From assembly GCF_012927355.1 (NCBI RefSeq), contig NZ_JABBGK010000011.1, positions 1 to 32,847 of the forward strand: a stretch of 32,847 bases of DNA, read 5' to 3'. The notes under the pieces are model-generated. The model did not search any database and was not told the DNA's origin. It saw nothing but the letters and a program-made list of their open reading frames with translations. This document shows positions 22,943 to 30,528 of this stretch, one piece after another. Made by a program: the position numbers and the translations under genes. Positions within the stretch are counted from its first letter, which is position 1, and the number at the start of each line of letters is the position of its first letter. The DNA is from Rhizobium terricola. GTDB taxonomy: Bacteria; Pseudomonadota; Alphaproteobacteria; Rhizobiales; Rhizobiaceae.

Positions 22943-23722
22943 CTAGCGAACTTCGCCCTTGACCGCTACGACGAACAGCCGCGGAAACCGCAAAAGAACC
23001 CGTCCGTCGGCCATCGGCGGATAGGCACGGGCGATCCGGGCGGTATAGTCGGCGAGGAAGGCATCGGCATTGTCCGGCCCCGCAGCGTCGAGATAGGGGC
23101 GAAGGCCGGTGCCCTTCACCCATTCGACGATCGCCTCCGCATTCGCCATCGGGTGATAGTAGACGGTGTGCCAGACGTCGACCCGCGTCGCTTTCCGTGA
23201 AAGTCGCTCGAGATAGGCGGCAGGCGAAGGCAGCCGCTGCCGCCGGAGCCTTCCCCCGGCAAAGGCCGGCGCCCAGGGTCCCGCGGCCCCGGTCTCTTCC
23301 ATCAGAAGATGCGTCGGCTCGTCGAGATTGTCGGGCATCTGCACGGCGAGAACCCCGCCGGGTGCCAGATGATCGAGAAGCCGCTCCATCAGCGACAGGT
23401 GGTCGGGCAGCCATTGCAGCACGGCATTTGCGTAGAAAAGGTCGGCCGGCTGGTCGGGCCGCCACGTGGCGAGATCGGCCTTCACGAACGGTGTGCCCGG
23501 CAGCCGCGCACGCGCCTTGTCGAGCATGTCCGGATCGCTGTCGAGGCCGGTGACGGCCGCAGCGCCGAAACGGTCGATCAGCAGTTCGGTGGAATTGCCC
23601 GGCCCGCAGCCGAGGTCGAAGATGCGGGTCGCCTTTTCGAGAGGCACCTGCGCCAGCAGGTCGCGCGCCGGCCGGGTGCGCTCTTCCTCGAACTTCAGAT
23701 ACTGGGTCGCGGACCAGGCCAT
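22943..23722 (-). CDS. tam: Trans-aconitate 2-methyltransferase
   Basis: A 259-residue SAM-dependent methyltransferase. The start MAWSATQYLKFEEERTRPARDLL is characteristic of Tam, motif I is FDLGCGPGNSTEL (about residues 35-47), and LFYANAVLQWLPDH and the AVQMPDN region follow. The enzyme methylates trans-aconitate, a by-product that inhibits aconitase. The length matches the family (about 255). The ATG at 23722 was chosen for the family N-terminus; the open frame extends about 14 codons upstream without a ribosome binding site. It is 100 bp downstream of the B12-type permease gene on the same strand and may be partly transcribed with that operon. Confidence 0.9.
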   Translation of the reverse strand: MAWSATQYLKFEEERTRPARDLLAQVPLEKATRIFDLGCGPGNSTELLIDRFGAAAVTGLDSDPDMLDKARARLPGTPFVKADLATWRPDQPADLFYANAVLQWLPDHLSLMERLLDHLAPGGVLAVQMPDNLDEPTHLLMEETGAAGPWAPAFAGGRLRRQRLPSPAAYLERLSRKATRVDVWHTVYYHPMANAEAIVEWVKGTGLRPYLDAAGPDNADAFLADYTARIARAYPPMADGRVLLRFPRLFVVAVKGEVR

Positions 23723-23822
23723 CGCGTCTTGTCCTTGCAGTAGGAGGCAGCAATCGGGGCGCAACCGCCCCGACCTCCAACTTCTAGCCCCGCGCCTCCG
23801 TTTTGCGCAAGGCGGTCCGCCG

Positions 23823-24884
23823 CTAGCCGATCCGTCCGTTCGTGCGCATCAGCCCGATGAAGAACAGCCCGCCGGCAAGGCCGGTGATGATTCCGATCGG
23901 CAGGTCCTGCGGCGGGATGACGATGCGCGACACCATGTCGGCCCCGACGAGGAAGATGGCCCCGGCAAGAGCCGAAAGCGGCAGCACGCGGCGGTAGTCG
24001 CCGCCGACGGCAAAGCGAACCACATGCGGCACCATCAGCCCGACGAAGGAGATGATCCCGGAAAAGGCGACGGCCGCCCCGGTGAGCAGCGCCGAGACGA
24101 CGAACACCACCAGCCGGAACCGTTCGGCGGAAATGCCGAGCGTCGTGGCGTTCTCGTCGCCGAGGGTCATGGCGTTGAGCCGCCGGGCATTGAACATGAG
24201 ATAGATGCCGCAGACGACGAGCGCGGCAAGTGGATAGGGCAGGTGGGTCCACTGCGCGAGCCCCAGCCCGCCCAGCATCCAGAACACCACCATATGGGTG
24301 GCGCGCGGGTCCCCGAGGAAGATGGCGAGGCTCCCGAGCGAACTAACCACGAAGGAGATCGCCACCCCGGTCAGCACCAGCCGGCTGGCATTGGTGGCGT
24401 GCGCGAAGCGGGCGGTTGCGACCACCAGCGCCGTGCTGGCGAGTGCCCCCAGAAAGGCGAGCAGCGGCACGGTCGCCAGGCCCAGGAACATGCCGGTATG
24501 CAGGAGCGCGATGATTGCGCCGAAGGCGGCACCCGACGAGATGCCCAGCAGATGCGGGTCGGCGAGCGTATTGCGGGTCACGGCCTGAAGCGCCGCCCCG
24601 ACCAGCGACAGGCTTGCACCGATCACCGCGCCGAGAATCACCCGCGGCAGACGCACCTCCCAGACGATGGCGTCGCGGCCCGCCGACCAGTCGACGACAA
24701 TGCTGGTTGCGCCGAGATGGCGGGCAATGACCTTCCAGACCGTATCGAGCGGGATGCTGGCCGCGCCGACGCTGACGCCGACCAGCATCATGCCGAGGAG
24801 GCCGAGCGTTAGCCCGGCCACCAGGAGCGGCAGCGCATGGATCAGCGCATGGCGCGGACCCTTGACGAAATGCCGGTGGCTCAT
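23823..24884 (-). CDS. FecCD-type ABC permease (B12/siderophore), BtuC-like
   Basis: A 353-residue inner-membrane permease of the BtuC/FecCD family with about ten hydrophobic segments. Typical motifs are the G-rich RLPRVILGAVIGASLSLVGAALQAVTRNTLADPHLLGISSGA region, described here by position (about residues 73-115), and the C-terminal GLMVPHVVRF and PQDLPIGIITGLAGGLFFIGL. It forms the membrane channel for the complex with the binding protein and ATPase encoded upstream. Its ATG shares one base with the stop of the binding-protein gene, so translation is coupled. With the riboswitch upstream of the operon, vitamin B12 or a corrinoid precursor is the likely substrate. Confidence 0.93.
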   Translation of the reverse strand: MSHRHFVKGPRHALIHALPLLVAGLTLGLLGMMLVGVSVGAASIPLDTVWKVIARHLGATSIVVDWSAGRDAIVWEVRLPRVILGAVIGASLSLVGAALQAVTRNTLADPHLLGISSGAAFGAIIALLHTGMFLGLATVPLLAFLGALASTALVVATARFAHATNASRLVLTGVAISFVVSSLGSLAIFLGDPRATHMVVFWMLGGLGLAQWTHLPYPLAALVVCGIYLMFNARRLNAMTLGDENATTLGISAERFRLVVFVVSALLTGAAVAFSGIISFVGLMVPHVVRFAVGGDYRRVLPLSALAGAIFLVGADMVSRIVIPPQDLPIGIITGLAGGLFFIGLMRTNGRIG

Positions 24885-25837
24885 CAGTTGACCGTCGGAT
24901 GGAAGGCGCCGGCCAGCGTCTTCACAGCCTCGACATTGCGCGGACCGGGTGTCGCCTGCGCATAGGGCAGCACCACGAAGCGGTTGTTCTTCACGGCGGG
25001 AATGTCCTTGAAGGCCGGGTTCTTGCGCATGAAGTCGGCCTTCTGCTCGGCAGTGACGTCGCCGTAGTCGACGATCACCACGACGTCCGGATTGCGTTCG
25101 ATCACGCCTTCCCAGCCGACCGTGGTCCAGCTCGTCTCGACATCGTCCATGATGTTCTTGCCACCCGCCGCCTCGATCAGAGCGGTCGGCATGGCATAGC
25201 GCCCGGCGGTGAACGGCTTGTCCTCGCCCGAATCATAGACGAACACCTTCGGCACCGGGGCATCCGCCGGCACGGCGGCGATCGCCTTGGCGATCTCGGC
25301 CTTGTAGCCGTCGACCAGCGCCAACGCCTTCTCCTCGACGCCGAAGATCCGGCCGAGATTGACGATGTCGGTATACATGTCCTCCATCGAGGACTTGTCC
25401 TTCTTCATGATGTGGATGCAGCTTTCGGTGAGCGCATAGACCTTGATGCCGAACGGTTCGAGCGTGTCCGGCGTCACCTCGCCGCCGACCTTCATGCCGT
25501 AGTTCCAGCCGGCGAACAGGAAGTCGGCATCGGCCCCCAGCAGCACTTCCTTGGTCGGCTGCTGCGGGGCAAGCTCCGGCAGGTCGCCGAGGCGGGCCTT
25601 CAGTTCGTCGTCCATCTTGTACCAGCCGGAAATGCCGGAATAGCCGGCCATCTGTCCGGTCAGATCGAGCGCCAGCATCATTTCGGTGAGGTTGATGTCC
25701 TGCGACACGGCCCGCTTCGGCGCGGCCTCGAAGGTCACGTCGCGGTCGCAGCTCCTGACGGTCACCGGGAAGCCGGAGGCGAGCGCGCTCGAGGCGGCCA
25801 GGGAAAGCAAGGCGGCAAGGCAAAGGGAACGATGCAT
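24884..25837 (-). CDS. Periplasmic B12/siderophore-binding protein (BtuF-like)
   Basis: A 317-residue periplasmic binding protein. Residues 1-20 are a signal peptide (LCLAALLSLAASSALA). The mature part has the class III (Peripla_BP_2) features: RAVSQDINLTEMMLALDL near the N-terminus, DADFLFAGWNYG, and the closing AQATPGPRNVEAVKTLAGAFHP. It delivers substrate to the permease. AAGGAGA lies 7 nt before the ATG at 25837, and the gene begins 16 bp after the ATPase gene stops. Control comes from the cobalamin riboswitch at 26787-26942, which favours corrinoid over ferric siderophore as ligand, though the sequence alone cannot decide. Confidence 0.9.
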   Translation of the reverse strand: MHRSLCLAALLSLAASSALASGFPVTVRSCDRDVTFEAAPKRAVSQDINLTEMMLALDLTGQMAGYSGISGWYKMDDELKARLGDLPELAPQQPTKEVLLGADADFLFAGWNYGMKVGGEVTPDTLEPFGIKVYALTESCIHIMKKDKSSMEDMYTDIVNLGRIFGVEEKALALVDGYKAEIAKAIAAVPADAPVPKVFVYDSGEDKPFTAGRYAMPTALIEAAGGKNIMDDVETSWTTVGWEGVIERNPDVVVIVDYGDVTAEQKADFMRKNPAFKDIPAVKNNRFVVLPYAQATPGPRNVEAVKTLAGAFHPTVN

Positions 25838-25853
25838 CAAAATATCTCCTTGG

Positions 25854-26660
25854 TTAGAAACTGTGGTCGAGGTGGAAGGAAAAGCGCGGACGCCCCGTCT
25901 TCGGGTGGCGTTCGACGGTGGTTTCGACGGCAAACGTCTCGCGGATGGTCTCCGGCGTCAGCACCTTGAGCGCCGGGCCGCAGGCAACTTTGCGCCCGTC
26001 ATGCATGACCAGCACATGGTCGGCATGGGCGGCCGCGAGCGGCAGGTCGTGCAGCGATACGATCACGGTGGTCGGAAGGTGGGCGAGCAGGGCCAGCACC
26101 TCGAGCTGGTGGCGGATGTCGAGATGGTTGGTCGGCTCGTCGAGGATCAGGAGGTCGGGCTTCTGCACCAGCGCCTTGGCGATCATCGTGCGCTGCTTCT
26201 CGCCGCCGGAAAGCGAGGCGAAGCTGCGCGCGGCGAGATGGGTGAGGTTCATCAGCGACAAGGCCTCGCCGACGGCAGCAAGGGCGGCCTTGCGGTTGCG
26301 GCTTTCGGCATGGGGCGTGAGGCCGAGCTCGACCACCTCGGCGACCGTCAGGCCGAAGTCGCCGGCCGGTTCCTGCAGGACGGTCGCCACGCGGCGGGCC
26401 ACGTCGCGGGGCTCGAGCTGCCACAGATCGGTGCCGTCGAGGCTGACCCGACCCGCGACCGGCCGGTGAAAACGGTAGAGGCAGCGCAGCAGGCTGGACT
26501 TGCCGGCCCCGTTCGGACCGACGATCGCCAGCATCTCGCCGGGGTTCACCGAGAAGGCGAGGTCATGGATGATGGTCTGCCGCCGCGTCGGCCCCCAGCT
26601 GAGAGCCTCCACTTTCAGTGCAGCAGGTCTAGGCCCGTATAGGGATTCTGAAAGCTCCAT
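25854..26660 (-). CDS. ABC transporter ATP-binding protein (BtuD/FecE-like)
   Basis: A 268-residue ATPase of the iron/B12 ABC family. Walker A is GPNGAGKS, the Q-loop is VLQEP, the signature is LSGGEKQR and Walker B with the catalytic Glu is LLILDEP, followed by the D-loop TNHLD and H-loop His in SLHD. It powers uptake through the permease encoded two genes downstream. GGAGG stands shortly before the ATG at 26660. A short GC hairpin overlaps this Shine-Dalgarno (26667-26683) and the cobalamin riboswitch lies about 130 bp upstream, so this first gene is the direct target of B12 repression. Confidence 0.93.
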   Translation of the reverse strand: MELSESLYGPRPAALKVEALSWGPTRRQTIIHDLAFSVNPGEMLAIVGPNGAGKSSLLRCLYRFHRPVAGRVSLDGTDLWQLEPRDVARRVATVLQEPAGDFGLTVAEVVELGLTPHAESRNRKAALAAVGEALSLMNLTHLAARSFASLSGGEKQRTMIAKALVQKPDLLILDEPTNHLDIRHQLEVLALLAHLPTTVIVSLHDLPLAAAHADHVLVMHDGRKVACGPALKVLTPETIRETFAVETTVERHPKTGRPRFSFHLDHSF

Positions 26661-26666
26661 CGCTCG

Positions 26667-26683
26667 CCTCCGCGGTCACGCGG
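26667..26683 (-). promoter_or_regulatory. Possible ribosome-site sequestering hairpin
   Basis: On the minus strand CCGCG (26683-26679), loop TGAC, CGCGG (26674-26670), then AGG: the 3' arm overlaps the GG of the Shine-Dalgarno GGAGG for the ATPase gene. It could be the expression platform by which the riboswitch blocks translation. It is a short stem, so this is tentative. Confidence 0.35.
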
Positions 26684-26786
26684 GGGCCAGAACGAGATCC
26701 GGTCGGGCAAGAAGCAGCAGTGTAAGTCGCAATCGCCATCGTCGTTTCCCTTGGCACACCCCGGCCAGGTTTCGTCAATCGTCGAT

Positions 26787-26942
26787 GGCAGGTCTCCTGG
26801 CTTGCGGGTCATCGCGCTCCCGGGCCTTCCCAGCCTTTCGGCCAGTGGCATGTCCGGTCGAGCTCGCCGCTCACAGTTGCGGGGGCAGCCACGGTCTTGC
26901 GCCCTGATGGGTACGTCGCACCGTGTTCCCTTTTAATTCCTC
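26787..26942 (-). ncRNA. Cobalamin riboswitch (RF00174 type)
   Basis: On the minus strand the leader has the hallmarks of a B12 riboswitch. The 5' part is AATTAAAAGGGAACACGGTG near 26937-26918. The B12 box GCTGCCCCCGCAACTG lies at 26889-26874, and the closing GCCAGGAGACCTGCC at 26801-26787. Outer boundaries are approximate. It lies upstream of the ATPase, binding protein and permease genes and indicates that this operon imports a corrinoid and is repressed when cobalamin is sufficient. Confidence 0.93.
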
Positions 26943-26981
26943 GGGACGCCAGTCCTTGGGAAACCTTCAACGGTGGTTGGC

Positions 26982-27007
26982 GTAACGATGTTACATCGTG
27001 GCGTCAA
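26982..27007 (-). promoter_or_regulatory. Palindromic promoter region upstream of the B12 operon
   Basis: Two overlapping dyads lie here: GTAAC, GAT, GTTAC (26982-26994) and ACGATGT, T, ACATCGT (26985-26999), both perfect. TTGACG (27007-27002 on the minus strand) just upstream could be a -35 element, in which case the second dyad sits in the spacer. The -10 is not convincing. Confidence 0.4.
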
Positions 27008-27039
27008 TGGTGAAATTTCGCAGCCGGCCGGCCTGCGCG

Positions 27040-27690
27040 TCACAGGCTGGCAAGGTTCGGCAGGATCAGGTCGGGACGGTGATCGGTATATTCGTCCGGC
27101 AGGTCGAGACGGTTGATCCACACGGTGCGGAAGCCGAACTTCTGGGCGCCCGCGACGTCCCAGCGGTTGGACGACTGGAAGGAAACGGCATGGGGATAGA
27201 GCCGGTAGGCGGTCGTCACCATGTCGTAGACCTCGGGCGCGGTCTTGTAGGCGCGAATCGCGTCGACCGAAAAGACGTCGTCGAGAATGACGTCGAGGGC
27301 GGCGTTCTTCACCGCCGCCGCCAGCATCTCGGGCGAGCCGTTGGACAAGATGGCGAGCTTGGCGCCCCGGCTCTTCAGCTCCTTGAGGACGGCCGGCACT
27401 TCCGGATAACAGTCGAGCGTCCAGTAGGCCGAGAGGAGGTCGGTGCGCAGCGCCCGGTCGACGCCCGGAAAACGCGCGAGCGTGTAGTCGAGCGCCTCTT
27501 CGGTCAGTTGCCAGAAATGGCGGTAGCTGCCCATCAGGCTGCGCACCCACGAATATTCGAGCTGCTTGGCGCGCCACATCTCGGAAAAGCGCTGGTGCTC
27601 GGGGCCGGCTCGCTCGGCGTGGCGGCGCACCGCCGCATGCACGTCGAAAAGCGTGCCATAGGCATCGAAGACATAGGCCGCCGTGGACAT
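27040..27690 (-). CDS. Haloacid dehalogenase, type II
   Basis: A 216-residue HAD-superfamily enzyme of the L-2-haloacid dehalogenase type. The nucleophile is D9 in FDAYGTLFD. LAILSNGSPEM (motif II), a lysine in AYKTAPEVYD (motif III) and SSNRWDVAGAQKFGFRTVWINR (motif IV) follow, in the order and spacing of the family. The length is close to the usual 220-230. It hydrolyses short 2-halo acids in known members; many genomic homologues are not tested, so a general phosphatase-like role cannot be excluded. The ATG at 27690 starts the family pattern. It lies downstream of the ROK gene on the same strand, 94 bp away, with no sign of a shared operon. Confidence 0.9.
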   Translation of the reverse strand: MSTAAYVFDAYGTLFDVHAAVRRHAERAGPEHQRFSEMWRAKQLEYSWVRSLMGSYRHFWQLTEEALDYTLARFPGVDRALRTDLLSAYWTLDCYPEVPAVLKELKSRGAKLAILSNGSPEMLAAAVKNAALDVILDDVFSVDAIRAYKTAPEVYDMVTTAYRLYPHAVSFQSSNRWDVAGAQKFGFRTVWINRLDLPDEYTDHRPDLILPNLASL

Positions 27691-27784
27691 CGTTCCTCCC
27701 GTCGAAAGCTCCGGAAGTCATAGGCGCCGAAAGGCCGTTCGGCAAGGTCGCCCGCGCCTTAAGCGCCGCGCCGGTGCCGCGGCC

Positions 27785-29014
27785 TTATCGCGCGGCGGTC
27801 TCCTCGGCCCGCAGACCGGCGATGTCGTTGTCGATTTCGGTCAGCGCCCGGTCGAGATGCCCCTCGAACACCAGTGTCGCTTCCTCGGGCACGACGCTGA
27901 TCTCCGGCGGCCCGTGAATGCGGACGTGGAAGGATTGCGACAGTCCCTCGTCGAGGCCGCGGGTGAGGAGGTCGATGTAGCGGGTGCCGTAGCCGGTGAT
28001 GACGATCGGCATGTTGTCGTAGAGGCTGAGCACCCGCGACAGGCCCTGACCGAGCGCAAGACCCGCCTGGCGGAAGGCGTATTCCGACATGCGATGGCCC
28101 TGGCGCGCCCGGTTGGCGATCTTGTCCATCTCGGCAAGCGGCACGAACTTGGCGGGGATGGTATCGGGCGGCACTTCGAAGGCGGTGCGCAGGATACCGT
28201 AGAAACCGGCCGACGCCTCGACGCAGCCGTAGGAGCCGCAGCGGCAGAGCTTGCCGTCCGAGGCGTTCAGCATGTGGCCGAAATTCGGTGCGCTGACCTC
28301 GAGGTCGCCCGACTGTCCCCGCCTCGCGATGCCGAGCCCGATCGAATGGCCGAGCGAAAGCGTGGCGAGCGCATGGAAGGGGCGGGTGGCATCCTTGTCG
28401 GCGCGAAGGCCGAGCGCATGGGCGACCAGCAGCGTCTCGTTGTTGACCCGGACCCGCGTCTCGGGGCCGACGTCGAGCGCGGTGGAAAAGTCGATCTCCT
28501 CGCGGCCGAACACCGGCGACCAGAGAAGCCGCGTCCCGCCGGCATCGACCATGCCCTTGGAACTGACCGACACCGCCGTGATCCGCTCCGGCGCGAGCTT
28601 CGAGCGTTGTGCGAGCCGCGCCAGCGCATCTCGAAAGCCGGCGATGAAGGCGATCGGCGAGGGGGCGACGTGATCGCGGGCCTCTTCGAAACGGTCGATC
28701 AGTGTCCCGGTATAGTCGGCGAGCGAATATTGCACGCTGTCGGAGGAAATGCGCGCGGCGATCAGGTAGCTGAAATCGCGTCGCCGGGCGAAGAGCACGC
28801 GCGGCCGTCCGCGCCCGCCTGCCGCCGGCTGCTCGCGCCGCTCCAGCGCGCCGATCCGCTCCAGCTCCGCGGTGATGGCCGAGACGGTGGCCGAGGCGAG
28901 GCCCGTCGCGGCGGCGATGTCGGTATGGGCGAGCGGCCCGTGGCGTCTCAGTGCCGAAAGCACGAGCGCGCTGTTCTGCTGACGCACCATTTCGGTGCTG
29001 GATTTCGTCAGCAT
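27785..29014 (-). CDS. ROK-family transcriptional repressor (XylR/NagC-like)
   Basis: A 409-residue ROK repressor. Residues 1-75 form a winged helix-turn-helix (LVLSALRRHGPLAHTDIAAATGLASATVSAITAELE, described as residues 18-53). The ROK sugar-binding domain follows, with the zinc-binding motif C257-x-C259-G260-x2-G263-C264-x-E266 (CRCGSYGCVE). The ExGH of ROK kinases reads NFGH (244-247), so sugar-kinase activity is unlikely. It is divergent from the xylose ABC operon and most likely binds the palindrome at 29133-29153, with the sugar as inducer. The ATG at 29014 gives the family length. Confidence 0.92.
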   Translation of the reverse strand: MLTKSSTEMVRQQNSALVLSALRRHGPLAHTDIAAATGLASATVSAITAELERIGALERREQPAAGGRGRPRVLFARRRDFSYLIAARISSDSVQYSLADYTGTLIDRFEEARDHVAPSPIAFIAGFRDALARLAQRSKLAPERITAVSVSSKGMVDAGGTRLLWSPVFGREEIDFSTALDVGPETRVRVNNETLLVAHALGLRADKDATRPFHALATLSLGHSIGLGIARRGQSGDLEVSAPNFGHMLNASDGKLCRCGSYGCVEASAGFYGILRTAFEVPPDTIPAKFVPLAEMDKIANRARQGHRMSEYAFRQAGLALGQGLSRVLSLYDNMPIVITGYGTRYIDLLTRGLDEGLSQSFHVRIHGPPEISVVPEEATLVFEGHLDRALTEIDNDIAGLRAEETAAR

Positions 29015-29103
29015 GGCAGGCGTCCGTTCATGGCATCCCTTCGCGATAGGTCCTGCACAAAAATCATTCGGGGCTGCGGTTTGCAAGCCCTGCGGAGGCT
29101 GTG

Positions 29104-29153
29104 TTGACAGTCCCGGAATCTTCTGACATTTATTTTCTCGACTGTCGAGAAAA
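29104..29153 (+). promoter_or_regulatory. Promoter and 21-bp palindromic operator of the xylose operon
   Basis: TTGACA (29104-29109) is followed 17 nt later by CATTTA (29127-29132), a weak -10. Immediately downstream lies TTTTCTCGAC (29133-29142), T, GTCGAGAAAA (29144-29153), a perfect 10-bp inverted repeat at the expected start site. A repressor bound there would block initiation; the divergent ROK protein is the obvious candidate. Confidence 0.7.
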
Positions 29154-29251
29154 ACCATGGGCGGCTTCGCCGGGGCTGGGCAGTATGTCAGGGCGGTCGT
29201 CGGGGCGAACGGGAGGTTCGCCGGCGTGCCGTCTTTCAACGGGAGGGTTAA

Positions 29252-30289
29252 ATGAAATCCGTATTGAAGCTGATGGCATGCGCTGCCGTCATCACGAGCC
29301 TGCATTCCGTCGCCAACGCCAAGGACCTGGTGGTCGGCGTCTCCTGGTCCAACTTCCAGGAAGAACGCTGGAAGACCGACGAAGCCGCCATCAAGGCAGC
29401 GCTGGAAGCCTCGGGCGACAAGTATATTTCCGCCGACGCCCAGTCGTCTGCCGCCAAGCAGCTGACCGACATCGAGAGCCTGATCTCGCAGGGTGCCAAC
29501 GCGCTCATCGTGCTCGCCCAGGATTCCGAGGCGATCGGTCCGGCCATCGAGAAGGCTGCCGCCGAAGGCATCCCGGTCGTCGGCTATGACCGCCTGATCG
29601 AAAACCCGGCTGCCTTCTACATCACCTTCGACAACAAGGAAGTCGGCCGCATGCAGGCCCGCGAAGTGTTCAAGGTGAAGCCGGAAGGCAACTACGTCTT
29701 CATCAAGGGCTCGTCTTCCGACCCGAACGCCGACTTCCTGTTCGCCGGCCAGATGGAAGTGCTCAAGGAAGCCGTTGACGCCGGCAAGATCAAGAATGTC
29801 GGCGAAGCCTATACCGACGGCTGGAAGCCGGAAATTGCCCAGAAGAACATGGAGCAGTTCCTGACGGCCAACGACAACAAGGTCGACGCGGTCGTCGCCT
29901 CCAACGACGGCACCGCCGGCGGTGCGGTCGCGGCCCTCGACGCCCAGGGTCTCGCCGGTTCGGTTCCGGTCTCCGGCCAGGACGCCGACAAGGCGGCGCT
30001 GAACCGCGTCGCTCTCGGCACCCAGACCGTCTCGGTCTGGAAGGACAGCCGCGAACTCGGCAAGCGCGCGGCTGAAATCGCCGTCGAACTCGCCGGCGGC
30101 AAGAAGATGGAAGAAGTGTCCGGCGTGACCGCCTTCAACGGCGGCCCGAAGGGCGTCGCCATGCAGTCGGTCTTCCTTGCTCCGCTTCCGATCACCAAGG
30201 ACAACCTGAACGTCGTCATCGACGCCGGCTGGATCTCCAAGGACGAAGCCTGCCAGGGCGTCAAGGGTGACGTTGCCGCCTGCAAGTAA
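29252..30289 (+). CDS. xylF: Xylose ABC transporter substrate-binding protein
   Basis: A 345-residue periplasmic sugar-binding protein. Residues 1-23 are a signal peptide ending ANA, then KDLVVGVSWSNFQEERWKTDEA is the start of the mature XylF fold. DAQSSAAKQLTDIESLISQG, IPVVGYDRLIENP and VDAVVASNDGTAGGAVAAL are all characteristic of D-xylose-binding proteins. It delivers xylose to the XylH/XylG complex. GGGAGG (29241-29246) precedes the ATG at 29252. It is first in the operon, behind a promoter with a ROK-type operator. A 15-bp hairpin after the gene (30320-30354) may keep its mRNA more abundant than the permease part. Confidence 0.92.
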   Translation: MKSVLKLMACAAVITSLHSVANAKDLVVGVSWSNFQEERWKTDEAAIKAALEASGDKYISADAQSSAAKQLTDIESLISQGANALIVLAQDSEAIGPAIEKAAAEGIPVVGYDRLIENPAAFYITFDNKEVGRMQAREVFKVKPEGNYVFIKGSSSDPNADFLFAGQMEVLKEAVDAGKIKNVGEAYTDGWKPEIAQKNMEQFLTANDNKVDAVVASNDGTAGGAVAALDAQGLAGSVPVSGQDADKAALNRVALGTQTVSVWKDSRELGKRAAEIAVELAGGKKMEEVSGVTAFNGGPKGVAMQSVFLAPLPITKDNLNVVIDAGWISKDEACQGVKGDVAACK

Positions 30290-30319
30290 TCACTCCCGCG
30301 CGGTGTGATCCCGACCTTC

Positions 30320-30354
30320 GCAAGCGCCGCAACGAAACCCGTTGCGGCGCTTGC
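30320..30354 (+). promoter_or_regulatory. Intercistronic hairpin between xylF and xylH
   Basis: GCAAGCGCCGCAACG (30320-30334), loop AAACC, CGTTGCGGCGCTTGC (30340-30354): a perfect 15-bp stem 30 bp after the xylF stop. There is no T-run, so it is not a simple terminator. The position after a binding-protein gene is typical of stabilising or partially terminating elements that raise the ratio of binding protein to permease. Confidence 0.75.
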
Positions 30355-30528
30355 ACAAGGAGGGTGCGCGGCGGACAATGTCGCCACGCAGGTGTCGAGC
30401 CTTCTGACCTTTCGAGGCAGGGCGTCCGGCACGATCCGAACCGCATCATCAGATCCGCCGCTTCGTGCTTCGGCCCTGCCGAAGGATCGGACGGCAATGA
30501 CAGACAAAGTGGGGGAGAAGGCGCATCC

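Noticed and set aside
27683..29107. Long plus-strand frame opposite the ROK gene
   Set aside because: Antisense to an intact ROK repressor with zinc motif; no start signal.
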